Of a stretch of 17,935 nucleotides of DNA, positions 6,251 through 13,688 are shown one piece after another. The position numbers and the translations under genes were made by a program. The notes beneath the pieces are model-generated. The model made no database searches. It saw nothing but the letters and a program-made list of their open reading frames with translations, and was not told the origin of the DNA. Every line of letters starts with the position of its first letter. Within the stretch, counting starts at the first letter, position 1. The DNA is taken from contig DASWII010000016.1 in NCBI GenBank assembly GCA_036397755.1, positions 1 to 17,935 of the forward strand, read 5' to 3'. The stretch is from CAMYLY01 sp036397755 (GTDB taxonomy: Bacteria > Gemmatimonadota > Gemmatimonadetes > Gemmatimonadales > GWC2-71-9).

Positions 6251-6835
6251 CCCCCTTCCCGCGTACGGCGCACAGCGCACCGCTCCCAGCGTCCCCCTTC
6301 CCGCGCCCCGTATCACGTGAATAACCGTCTCCGCCTCCCTCGCCCCCGTCATCAACGTGAGCGTCCCGCGCACGGTGTAGCGGCCCGGCGGCACGGTCTC
6401 CTGAAACTCCTCGGCGAATTCGAGTCGCTCGCCGGGCTCCAGTTGCTCCTCGCCGAGCATCTGGATGAAGCTCATGTCCGCCGACCACCGCCACAGCGTG
6501 TCGCCGGTCGCGGAAAGCACGACGAAATCGTAGCGCTGGCCCGAGCTGAACGGGAGCGTGACCGTGGAATCGCCGCGGTTGGTGACGACGAGTGTGAGCC
6601 GCACCGGCTCGCCTACGGTGTATTCCGTCTTGTCGGTGCGGACGGCGACCTCGATCGTCGAGCCGCGCGACGCGTTCGCATCCTGAGGGGATTGGACCGC
6701 ACCGGCGGCGTTCGCGTGGGCGGCCGCGGCGCTCCCCGCGACGGCCCCGGTCACCATCGCGACGCGGGCGGCCCATCGGGCCCCGGCTCTTTGCGTGCGG
6801 CCAGGGGGTGCACGGAATGGCACGCGTAATCTCAT
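6236..6835 (-). CDS. Exported BsuPI-domain protein (candidate proteinase inhibitor)
   Basis: A 199-residue protein with a basic N-terminus and a hydrophobic signal segment (about 22-43, AMVTGAVAGSAAAAHANA), then one Ig-like beta domain (about 60-175). The domain matches the BsuPI pattern: VTNRGDSTVTLPFSSGQ followed by RYDFVV, then GDTLWRWS, a PGE turn and a C-terminal PPGRYTVRG strand. BsuPI was named for a Bacillus inhibitor of an intracellular subtilisin, and here a subtilisin-like protease gene lies directly upstream on the same strand. The ATG at 6835 is chosen; a GTG at 6850 is an alternative and neither has a good Shine-Dalgarno. The terminator hairpin of the protease gene ends 32 bases before this ATG. 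The tail after residue 176 is repeat-derived: a 14-bp direct repeat (6250-6263 and 6292-6305) codes AGRG twice. Inhibitor function is inferred; many BsuPI-domain proteins are uncharacterised. Confidence 0.8.
   Translation of the reverse strand: MRLRVPFRAPPGRTQRAGARWAARVAMVTGAVAGSAAAAHANAAGAVQSPQDANASRGSTIEVAVRTDKTEYTVGEPVRLTLVVTNRGDSTVTLPFSSGQRYDFVVLSATGDTLWRWSADMSFIQMLGEEQLEPGERLEFAEEFQETVPPGRYTVRGTLTLMTGAREAETVIHVIRGAGRGTLGAVRCAPYAGRGKREA
6250..6305 (-). repeat. 14-bp direct repeat in the 3' end of the BsuPI gene
   Basis: TCCCCCTTCCCGCG occurs at 6250-6263 and again at 6292-6305. The 42-base offset is both 6 heptamers and 14 codons, so frame is kept. It suggests that the coding tail after the BsuPI domain grew by repeat duplication. 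Confidence 0.75.
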
Positions 6836-6859
6836 TGACAGGAGATGCACAGCGGCGCC

Positions 6860-6899
6860 AAAAAAGTGAAGGGGTGAAGCTCGCGGGCTTCACCCCTTC
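6860..6899 (-). terminator. Rho-independent terminator of the subtilase gene
   Basis: GAAGGGGTGAAGC (6868-6880) pairs perfectly with GCTTCACCCCTTC (6887-6899) around a 6-base loop, a 13-bp stem. On the minus strand it is followed by AC and then six T (6860-6865). It lies 21 bases after the protease stop codon at 6921. The next gene on the strand starts at 6835, so the BsuPI gene may depend on read-through. Confidence 0.9.
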
Positions 6900-6920
6900 C
6901 TGGCGGTCAACAGTGCCGGG

Positions 6921-8102
6921 CTACCGATGTGCGATGGCGTCGGGGTTGCCGTCCGGATCATTGCACGCGGTGCCGTCACTGCGGACATTCCCGAGCAACA
7001 AGAGGCCGGCCACGTGCGGCGCCGCCATGGAGGTGCCGCTGAACGTCGTCGTGCCGCCGCCCTTCTTGGTGGACAGCACGCCCACACCCGGGGCGGCGAA
7101 ATCGACGGGCGGGTTCCCATAATTGGACCACGACGGCATGCAATCGTTGTCGCCGATGGCCGAGATGGTGTACACGTTGGCGTGATCGACGCGGGCGGGC
7201 GTATAGTTGTTGGCGTTCGCGCCGCTGTTGCCGGCGGCGATCGAGAACCGGATGCCCTTGCCCGCCGCGTCTTTGATGGCGTTCTCGAGCGTCGTGTTGG
7301 ACCCTGAGCCGCCGAGGCTCATGTTGGCCACGTCACCACTCGCGCCGTTGGCCGCCACATGGTTGACGCCGTTCATAACCCACTCCCACGTGCCGCTGCC
7401 GCCGTTGTCGAGCACGCGGACCGCGCACACCCACGCGTTCGCGGCGACGCCCACGACGTCCGCGTTGTTGTCGATGGCGGCGACCGTGCCGGCGACGTGC
7501 GTGCCGTGCCCATGCCCGTCCTTGGGGCTGTTCTTCCCTCGGGTCACGAAGTTCGCATGGCAGTCCCTACTGGTGTTGAGATCGGCATGACCGAGGTCGA
7601 TCCCGGTGTCGATGATCCACGCGGTCTTGCCAGTGCCGTCGCCCGAACCACCCACCCGGGTGATTCCCCAAGGGGTCGTCTGGGCCGAGGGCGGATCCTC
7701 CCCACCACCACCGCCGCAACGCGGGTCGCTCGGATCGGTGTCGCACCAGGGTGGCGCGTTGGGCCGGACCGGGAAGATGAGGCTCACCGGGCCGTCCCGT
7801 TCGACCAATGCGACACGTGGATCGCTCCGGAGCGTGCCCAGGAACCGCTCGGGCACGACGGCCGAAAAGCCGCGGGCCGCGTGCTCGCGCACGTGCCGCA
7901 GCGTAAACCCACCGGATCGTGCCAGCTCGCGCGCGGTACCCGGCACGTCCGTTACGTCGCCGGTGAACGTGACGAGGTAGATCGGGGCACCCGCTGACTG
8001 CGCGAAGTCGGGCCCGTCCGGAGTTGGAACCGCCGTCGGTTCGTCGCTACACGCGGTGACCGCAAAAACCAGCACTGCTCCCAGACCAAGGATACGACGC
8101 AT
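6921..8102 (-). CDS. Subtilisin-like serine protease (S8 family), lipoprotein
   Basis: A 393-residue exported protease. Residues 1-18 end in a lipobox (VTAC, C18), so it is probably lipid-anchored after the signal is cut. An inhibitor I9-like propeptide spans about 40-105 (YLVTFTGDV to VALVERD). A spacer contains WCDTDPSDPRC (119-129, possible disulfide) and a Gly run. The S8 domain follows with Asp165 (IIDTGID), His202 (GHGTHVAG), oxyanion Asn292 (AAGNSG) and Ser358 (FSGTSMAAPH), so the triad is complete. The chain ends 35 residues after the Ser in DPDGNPDAIAHR, shorter than classical subtilisin. AAGGGGGAAG just before the ATG at 8102 supports the start. A strong terminator follows the stop. 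The gene is divergent from the ADOP permease at 8364 and sits upstream of the BsuPI-domain gene. The call is secure; the natural substrate is unknown. Confidence 0.96.
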   Translation of the reverse strand: MRRILGLGAVLVFAVTACSDEPTAVPTPDGPDFAQSAGAPIYLVTFTGDVTDVPGTARELARSGGFTLRHVREHAARGFSAVVPERFLGTLRSDPRVALVERDGPVSLIFPVRPNAPPWCDTDPSDPRCGGGGGEDPPSAQTTPWGITRVGGSGDGTGKTAWIIDTGIDLGHADLNTSRDCHANFVTRGKNSPKDGHGHGTHVAGTVAAIDNNADVVGVAANAWVCAVRVLDNGGSGTWEWVMNGVNHVAANGASGDVANMSLGGSGSNTTLENAIKDAAGKGIRFSIAAGNSGANANNYTPARVDHANVYTISAIGDNDCMPSWSNYGNPPVDFAAPGVGVLSTKKGGGTTTFSGTSMAAPHVAGLLLLGNVRSDGTACNDPDGNPDAIAHR

Positions 8103-8124
8103 GCTTCCCCCTTTGGGAACTGTG

Positions 8125-8146
8125 GCGGCCGGATGCCACCGGCCGC
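8125..8146 (-). promoter_or_regulatory. GC-rich hairpin in the 5' leader of the subtilase gene
   Basis: GCGGCCGG (8125-8132) and CCGGCCGC (8139-8146) pair perfectly around a 6-base loop, 22 bases upstream of the start codon at 8102. There is no T tract, so it is not a terminator. It could stabilise the mRNA or restrict ribosome access. A 10-bp palindrome, CAGAATTCTG, lies further upstream at 8189-8198 within the AT-rich part of this divergent gap (about 8155-8200), where promoters are expected. Confidence 0.4.
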
Positions 8147-8363
8147 GCTCGAGCCTATGTTCTGTTAGAATATTTCACGGCACACCGCCAGAATTCTGTG
8201 CGCCGGCTCACGGATTAGCATAGCCTTCCCCCGCCACGAGGGCAATCCGGTACCCTAGCAAGATGCGGGCCGGGCACACTGGACGCTGGACTCCAGCCGC
8301 TGTACCGTATGCCGCGCCCGTCGCTCCGGAAACCTCCCCGACCCCGAACCCGTACGACCTTCC

Positions 8364-10781
8364 ATGCCCCTCCTCCAAGATCTCCGCCTCGGTCTCCGCT
8401 CGCTGCGCAAGGAGCCCGGCTCGGCGGTGATCACGAGCGTGACGCTGGCCCTGGGCATCGGACTCAGCACGGTCGCGTTCAGCCTCATGTACGGCGTCTT
8501 CTTCCGCGGGCTCGACGTGCCCGACGCCAACCGTCTCGTGCTGGTGTATCGCACCAACCCGGAGCGCAACATCGACTTTATGGGCGTGACGATGCACGAC
8601 TTCCACGATTGGCGGGACCAGCAGACCTCGTTCGAGGGGCTGGCCGGGTTCTCCACCAGCACCGTCAATCTGAGCGGCACCGAGGGGCCCGAGCGCTACG
8701 ACGGGGCGTTCGTTTCGGCCAACGTGTTCGACGTGCTGGGCGTGCGACCTATCGTCGGGAGCACGTTCCGCCCGGGCGACGACGACGCGGGCGCCCCGCT
8801 CACGGTGGTGCTCGGCTACGACGCGTGGGCGACGCGGTACGAGTCGGATCCACGCGCGGTGGGTCGTGCGGTCACGGTGAACGGCGAGCCGGCTACGATC
8901 CTCGGCGTCATGGAGAGGGGGTTCATGTTCCCGCACGACGAAGAGCTCTGGGTCGTGCGGCGCGATGACCGGGCGGAGCACCCGAATCGCTCGGGTGGCT
9001 CGTTCCGCGTGTTCGGGCGCCTGAAGCCCGGAGTGACACAGGAGCAGGCCGCGCTGGAGATGGCGCTGATCGCCGAGCGGCTCGCCCGGGAGTACCCCGA
9101 GTCCAATGCCGGCATCTCGATCCGATTCCGGACGTTCATCGAGGACGACACGGGGTCCGAGCTGGCCGCGGTGTTCGGTGCGATGCAGGTGGCGACGTTC
9201 TTCGTGTTGCTCATCGCCTGCGCCAACGTGGCGAATCTGCTCATGGCCCGCGCCACGCTGCGCACCAAGGAGGCGGCGGTGCGCACGGCGCTCGGCGCAT
9301 CCAGGCTGCGCGTGGTGATGCCATACTTCGGGGAGACCGCCGTCCTCGCGGGCGTCGGCGCCGTCCTCGGCATGGGGATCGCGTACGTGGGCGTGGATCT
9401 GTTCGACCGCGCGACGCAGGGGGTCGGGAAGCCCTACTACATGGAGTTCGCGCTGGACCTCCCGATCCTCGGCTTCGTGGTGGCCATCACGGCGTTCACC
9501 GCGCTGGTCGCGGGGGCGGCGCCGGCACTCCAGATCCTCAAGACCAACATCAACGAGACGCTGAATGACGAGTCGCGCGGCTCGTCGGGTGCGCTCGGGG
9601 GACGGTTGGTGAAGGTGTTGGTGACCGCCGAGATCGCGCTATCGTGCGCGCTCTTGATCGGCGCCGGCCTCATGATCAAGAGCCTCGCGATGCTCCGGAG
9701 CTTCGATTACCCGTTCGCCACCGAGAACGTGTTCACCGCCCGGCTCGGTCTCTTCGAGCAGGATTACCCGGATCGGCAGGCGCGCCAAGCATTCTATCAA
9801 CAGCTCTATCCCCTCCTGGAAGCGATCCCGGGGGTGCAGTCGGCGGCGCTCACCACCTCCCTCCCGCTCAGCGCGGGATGGATGATGATCGGAATCGAGG
9901 GCGAGACCTATCCGACGGATCGGGATCACCCGGATGTCCGCCGGGCGATGGTGACACCGGACTACTTCCGCACATTCGGCGTCACGGTCTCCGCCGGACG
10001 CGACTTCGATCTGCACGACGACGCCGAGGGCGCGCCCGTGGCCATCGTGAACCACGCGTTCGCCGAGCGCTTCTTTCCTGGCGAAGAGCCCCTCGGGCGG
10101 CGGTTTCGGGAGGGGACGTTGGACAGCATACCGACGTGGATCACGATCGTCGGCGTGGTGCCCGATATGCAGATGCAGGGAATGGACCCCGAACGGCCCG
10201 ACCCGACGGGATACTACGTCCCGCTGTTCCAGCGGGACGCGGGTTTCGTGAGCGTGACCGTGGCGAGCGGCGGCGATCCGCTGGCCCTCACGACCCGCGT
10301 GCGCGAGGCCGTACGGACCCTCGATCCCAACCTCCCGATCTACTTCGTGCGGAGCATGCGTGGCGTCATCGAACAGGAGACATGGTTCTATTTTGTCTTC
10401 GGAACGCTGTTCATCGTCTTTGGCGCCGCCGCGCTCCTCATGGCCACGGTCGGCCTCTATGGCGTGCTCGCGTTCTCGGTGAGCCGCCGCATCAAGGAGA
10501 TGGGCATCCGCATGGCGCTAGGCGCGAGCGCGCGTGACGTGATCAGCCTCATCATGCGGCAGGGCGGCAAGCAGCTGGCCGTGGGCCTGAGCATCGGCCT
10601 GCTCCTGGCCTTCGCGCTCACTCGCGTGATCGGACTCCTGATCTTCGAGGTTTCACCGCAAGACCCGCCGGTGTTTGCCGTGGTGATGCTGGTCATCGCC
10701 GCCGTGGGATTGCTGGCGAGCTTCATCCCGGCGCGCCGGGCGACCGCCGTGGATCCGATGGTCGCGTTGCGGTACGAGTAG
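8364..10781 (+). CDS. ADOP-type ABC transporter permease (MacB/FtsX family)
   Basis: An 805-residue inner-membrane protein with duplicated permease architecture. It opens with the cytoplasmic helix LLQDLRLGLRSLRKEPG, then a membrane segment (about 21-46). A MacB-like periplasmic core (about 50-260) follows, then an FtsX membrane block starting at VLLIACANVANL (281-292), the hallmark of this family. A second copy begins near residue 415 (VLVTAEIALSCALLIGAG), has its own periplasmic core, and ends with FtsX helices (about 680-795) and the typical tail RRATAVDPMVALRYE. Such orphan permeases are common in Acidobacteriota and Gemmatimonadota. They are thought to need an ATPase coded elsewhere; none is in this window. 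The ATG at 8364 starts at the family's usual N-terminus although no clear Shine-Dalgarno precedes it. Export of peptides, lipids or drugs is possible; the substrate is unknown. A paralogue lies at 15196-17583. Confidence 0.95.
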   Translation: MPLLQDLRLGLRSLRKEPGSAVITSVTLALGIGLSTVAFSLMYGVFFRGLDVPDANRLVLVYRTNPERNIDFMGVTMHDFHDWRDQQTSFEGLAGFSTSTVNLSGTEGPERYDGAFVSANVFDVLGVRPIVGSTFRPGDDDAGAPLTVVLGYDAWATRYESDPRAVGRAVTVNGEPATILGVMERGFMFPHDEELWVVRRDDRAEHPNRSGGSFRVFGRLKPGVTQEQAALEMALIAERLAREYPESNAGISIRFRTFIEDDTGSELAAVFGAMQVATFFVLLIACANVANLLMARATLRTKEAAVRTALGASRLRVVMPYFGETAVLAGVGAVLGMGIAYVGVDLFDRATQGVGKPYYMEFALDLPILGFVVAITAFTALVAGAAPALQILKTNINETLNDESRGSSGALGGRLVKVLVTAEIALSCALLIGAGLMIKSLAMLRSFDYPFATENVFTARLGLFEQDYPDRQARQAFYQQLYPLLEAIPGVQSAALTTSLPLSAGWMMIGIEGETYPTDRDHPDVRRAMVTPDYFRTFGVTVSAGRDFDLHDDAEGAPVAIVNHAFAERFFPGEEPLGRRFREGTLDSIPTWITIVGVVPDMQMQGMDPERPDPTGYYVPLFQRDAGFVSVTVASGGDPLALTTRVREAVRTLDPNLPIYFVRSMRGVIEQETWFYFVFGTLFIVFGAAALLMATVGLYGVLAFSVSRRIKEMGIRMALGASARDVISLIMRQGGKQLAVGLSIGLLLAFALTRVIGLLIFEVSPQDPPVFAVVMLVIAAVGLLASFIPARRATAVDPMVALRYE

Positions 10782-10865
10782 CGGCCGCGCAACCCCAAAA
10801 GCCAGCCGCGCGACACTACCGCTCGCTCCACCGTCGGTCCATCTTCCTCTCCCACCGCACCCAGG

Positions 10866-12704
10866 ATGTTCCCCACGATGGTCGAGCCGTCCAGCCACCC
10901 CTCCACCCTTCGAAGAATCCTGCCGTATGGTGTCGCCGCCGTCTTCACCCTGCTGGCCGCCCTGGGTATCCGGGCGTACATGGCCAACGCCGGAGCACCG
11001 GCCCGCACCACGCGAGTCACACCCCTGCCGGTGAGCGAAGACGAGGCGATCACCGACGTTGTCCTGGCGCCCGACGCCTCGTTCCTCGTGTATCGTCGAG
11101 AGAGCGATTCCATCGCGCCGCGGCTGTGGCTCAAACGATGGGACGGTTCGGCGTCCGCCGCGATCCCGGGCACGGAGCAGGCGCAGCGGCCGCGGGTGTC
11201 CCCGCGCGGGGATGAAGTGGTCTTCCAGCACGGTGGCGACGGCTCCATCCGTGTGGCCTCGCTCACCGGCGGCCCGCCACGAACGCTCGTGGACTCCGCC
11301 TGGTGCTGCCCGACCTGGGAGACCGATGGATTCGTGTACTTCACCCAAGCGGGCAGCCACAGCATCGGTCGGGTGCCGGCATCCGGTGGCGCCGCTGAGC
11401 AGGTCACGCGACTCGGTGACGGAGAAACGGGCCACTATCTGCTGCGTCTCCTGCCCGGTGGCCGCTCCGGTGTGGTCACAGTCGGAGGAGTCGGCACGTT
11501 CGAGGTGAGTTCGGTTCGGCTCGCCACGGGCGAGCTCGAACCGCTGGCCTATGGAACCGAGGCGCGCCACACCGCCTCCGGCCATCTCCTCTGGCTGGCT
11601 CCCGGGGCAAGGACGCTCGTGGGTGCGCCGTTCGATCTGCGCGCGGGCGTCCCCACGGCCTTGGCAACGCCGGTGCTGACGGTCAGCATCGCGAGCATGT
11701 TCGACTTGGCCCAGAACGGCACGGCGATCTACCAGCCACCGCCCCTGCTCGTCGACGGCGAGGAGGTCGTGTGGGCGGATCGGACCGGGTACGTCGTGGG
11801 CGTTGACGAGGGATGGGTCGTGCGCAGCCCCGGGAACGTGGAGAGCGTCGCCACGTCGCCCGACGGCACCAAGCTCGCGTTCGCCATTTTCGACGGCGAG
11901 CGAACCGACATCTGGATCAAAGACCTTACGGACAGCGGCTACTTCGACCTGACATCCGACGGTGAGGCCAATCGTCGGGTGAGCTGGACGGCGGACGGCA
12001 GGTCGGTGGTGTTCGTCCGCGAGGATCAGGGCGTGCAGGGCATCTGGTCGGTCCCAGCGGACACCAGCGGTGCACGGGAACTCCTCGTCACCGCCGAAGC
12101 GTTGCGCGCCGACAGGATTCACGACCTGGTCGGCGCGCCCGGCGGGTGGCTCGTGTACGTCACCGGGCACGGCAGGGGCGATCTCGATCTCCACGCCATC
12201 CGGCCGGGAATCGATCCGGCGCCGCGAGCACTCCTGACGGGCGAGTTCGATGCGGCGGCGCCGAGTGTTTCACCGGATGGGCGCTGGCTCGCCTATGCAT
12301 CCGACGAAACCGGGCGGGTGGAAGTGTATGTGAGCCCGTTTCCCGACGTCGCCGATGGCAAGTGGCAGGTGTCGACCGCCGGCGGGTCGGCCCCGCTGTG
12401 GGGGCGCGACGGGCGTGAGCTCTTCTACCACGATCCGACGCTGGGGATGGTCGCCGTGGACGTCGCGACCAGCCGCGGGTTCTCCGCCGGCCCCCCACGG
12501 TTGCTGTTCGCGCTCTCGGTTACGCCCTTCGTCTCTCCCGCGGACCGGCGCCTCTATGACGTGACCCCGGACCGCCGCAGCTTTGTGATGGTACGCTCCG
12601 CGTGGGATCCGACGCCACGTATCGTCCTGGCACGCGATTGGTTCGACGAGCTGGAGGAGAAGGCGAGAGCGGGAACGAAGGAGGGTAGGAGAGTAGGAAG
12701 GTAG
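10866..12704 (+). CDS. Membrane-anchored PD40/TolB-like beta-propeller protein lacking a kinase domain
   Basis: A 612-residue protein with a short cytoplasmic N-terminus, one membrane segment (about 18-39, ILPYGVAAVFTLLAALGI) and a long extracytoplasmic propeller. PD40 blades are clear at SPDGTKLAFAIFDGERTDIW, SWTADGRSVVFVRED and VSPDGRWLAYASDETGRVEV. This is the layout of the sensory half of serine/threonine kinases common in Acidobacteriota and Gemmatimonadota, but no kinase domain precedes it and the 84-bp gap upstream holds no kinase remnant. It may be a decoupled sensor, a surface binding protein or a derived paralogue. The ATG at 10866 is used; one at 10878 is also possible and neither has a strong Shine-Dalgarno. 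The last residues (KEGRRVGR) and the stop are coded by octamer repeats. The DUF4350-like gene begins 6 bases after the stop, suggesting co-transcription. Confidence 0.85.
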   Translation: MFPTMVEPSSHPSTLRRILPYGVAAVFTLLAALGIRAYMANAGAPARTTRVTPLPVSEDEAITDVVLAPDASFLVYRRESDSIAPRLWLKRWDGSASAAIPGTEQAQRPRVSPRGDEVVFQHGGDGSIRVASLTGGPPRTLVDSAWCCPTWETDGFVYFTQAGSHSIGRVPASGGAAEQVTRLGDGETGHYLLRLLPGGRSGVVTVGGVGTFEVSSVRLATGELEPLAYGTEARHTASGHLLWLAPGARTLVGAPFDLRAGVPTALATPVLTVSIASMFDLAQNGTAIYQPPPLLVDGEEVVWADRTGYVVGVDEGWVVRSPGNVESVATSPDGTKLAFAIFDGERTDIWIKDLTDSGYFDLTSDGEANRRVSWTADGRSVVFVREDQGVQGIWSVPADTSGARELLVTAEALRADRIHDLVGAPGGWLVYVTGHGRGDLDLHAIRPGIDPAPRALLTGEFDAAAPSVSPDGRWLAYASDETGRVEVYVSPFPDVADGKWQVSTAGGSAPLWGRDGRELFYHDPTLGMVAVDVATSRGFSAGPPRLLFALSVTPFVSPADRRLYDVTPDRRSFVMVRSAWDPTPRIVLARDWFDELEEKARAGTKEGRRVGR

Positions 12705-12710
12705 GGTGGA
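12672..12710 (+). repeat. Octamer repeat spanning the end of the PD40 gene and the next ribosome-binding site
   Basis: Three consecutive 8-base units GGAGGGTA (12680-12687), GGAGAGTA (12688-12695) and GGAAGGTA (12696-12703) follow a degenerate GGAACGAA and end in GGGTGGA. The PD40 stop codon (TAG, 12702-12704) falls in the last full unit. The purine-rich units supply Shine-Dalgarno-like sequence for the gene starting at 12711. The same type of unit recurs at 17884-17899. Confidence 0.75.
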
Positions 12711-13688
12711 ATGCGCACACCGTCCTCTCAGCCCCCGTGGGCCGTCGCGGCTCGTGTTGGATCGTCGTTGGCGATGGTGCTCTGGTGGGCGGGACTGGGG
12801 CTCGAAGCCCGCGCGATGCAGCAGCACGTGGATACGGCCTTTCAGCCGTCGGTCACGATTCCGACCTACGTTGTCGGCACCGGGCCCTTGGTCCTCGTGG
12901 ACGAGGCACACAACAATGCCCGGGCGCTGGACAGCGCCTATCGCCCGTTTGCCGAGGTGCTCCGGCAGGATGGCTATCGGACCGACGCGCTGCGCGAGCC
13001 GCCATCGGCGCGCGCCCTCCAACATGCGAGCGTCCTGGTCATCATCAATCCCCTACACGACACCAACGTGGACAACTGGACCCTGCCGACTCCCTCCGCT
13101 TTCTCAACCGCGGAGATCGCGGCGATACGCGCGTGGGTCGAGGACGGCGGGTCGGTGCTGCTCGTGGGCGATCACATGCCGTTTGCCGGCGCCGCCGCGG
13201 CGTTGGCCGAGGCCCTCGGATTCGAGTTCATGAACGGATTCGCTATCGATACGTCCGCGTGGGAGCCGCTCGTGTTCCGGCGCGGGGATCGGAGCTTGGC
13301 CTCGCACCCCATCACCGAAGGACGCGGCGGCGCCGAACGTGTCGACTCGGTCGCCACGTTCTGGGGGTTGGCGTTCCGGCCGTTGGATCCGGGCGCCACA
13401 CCGCTCATGACGCTCGGGCGCGGTGTGATCTCGTACAACCCGCTGGAGGCGTGGCGTTTCAACCCGGACACACCCAGCCCGCCGGTGGATGGTTGGCTAC
13501 AAGGCGCCGCGCGGGGCTTGGGCGCAGGGCGCGTTGTCGTCCTGGGCGAGGCGGGCATGCTGTCCGCCCACGTCTCCGGTCCCAACCGTGTACCGGTCGG
13601 GATGAACGCCCCGGTCGCCAGCCAGAACCAACAGTTCGTGTTGAACGTGATGCACTGGCTTTCGAGAGGGTGGCCGGTTGGCCACTAA
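12711..13688 (+). CDS. Exported DUF4350-like protein (glutamine-amidotransferase-like fold)
   Basis: A 325-residue protein with an N-terminal signal or anchor (about 11-35, AVAARVGSSLAMVLWWAGLG). The body opens with LVLVDEAHNN (60-69) and YRPFAEVLRQDGY, then a strand-loop SVLVIINPLHD, a helix with STAEIAAIRAWVEDGGSVLL and LVGDHMPFAG. This is the pattern of DUF4350/GATase1-like proteins, which share the flavodoxin-like amidotransferase fold but usually lack the catalytic Cys. None is obvious here; MPFAG sits where a nucleophile elbow might be. The C-terminal part (GRVVVLGEAGMLSA, then QNQQFVLNVMHWLSRG) is also typical. The ATG at 12711 is placed just after purine-rich octamer repeats. It ends by overlapping the convergent fucosidase stop by 3 bases. 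Function unknown; it is probably periplasmic and co-transcribed with the propeller gene. Confidence 0.78.
   Translation: MRTPSSQPPWAVAARVGSSLAMVLWWAGLGLEARAMQQHVDTAFQPSVTIPTYVVGTGPLVLVDEAHNNARALDSAYRPFAEVLRQDGYRTDALREPPSARALQHASVLVIINPLHDTNVDNWTLPTPSAFSTAEIAAIRAWVEDGGSVLLVGDHMPFAGAAAALAEALGFEFMNGFAIDTSAWEPLVFRRGDRSLASHPITEGRGGAERVDSVATFWGLAFRPLDPGATPLMTLGRGVISYNPLEAWRFNPDTPSPPVDGWLQGAARGLGAGRVVVLGEAGMLSAHVSGPNRVPVGMNAPVASQNQQFVLNVMHWLSRGWPVGH

Noticed and set aside
6921..7030. Truncation of the subtilase after its catalytic Ser
   Set aside because: The chain is short after Ser358, but it ends in an ordered motif with a normal stop and a perfect terminator, so it looks like a family-specific ending and not a broken gene.
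10653..12194. A 513-codon open frame on the minus strand
   Set aside because: It is antisense to the permease end and the PD40 propeller, both with strong family motifs; long antisense frames are usual in GC-rich DNA.
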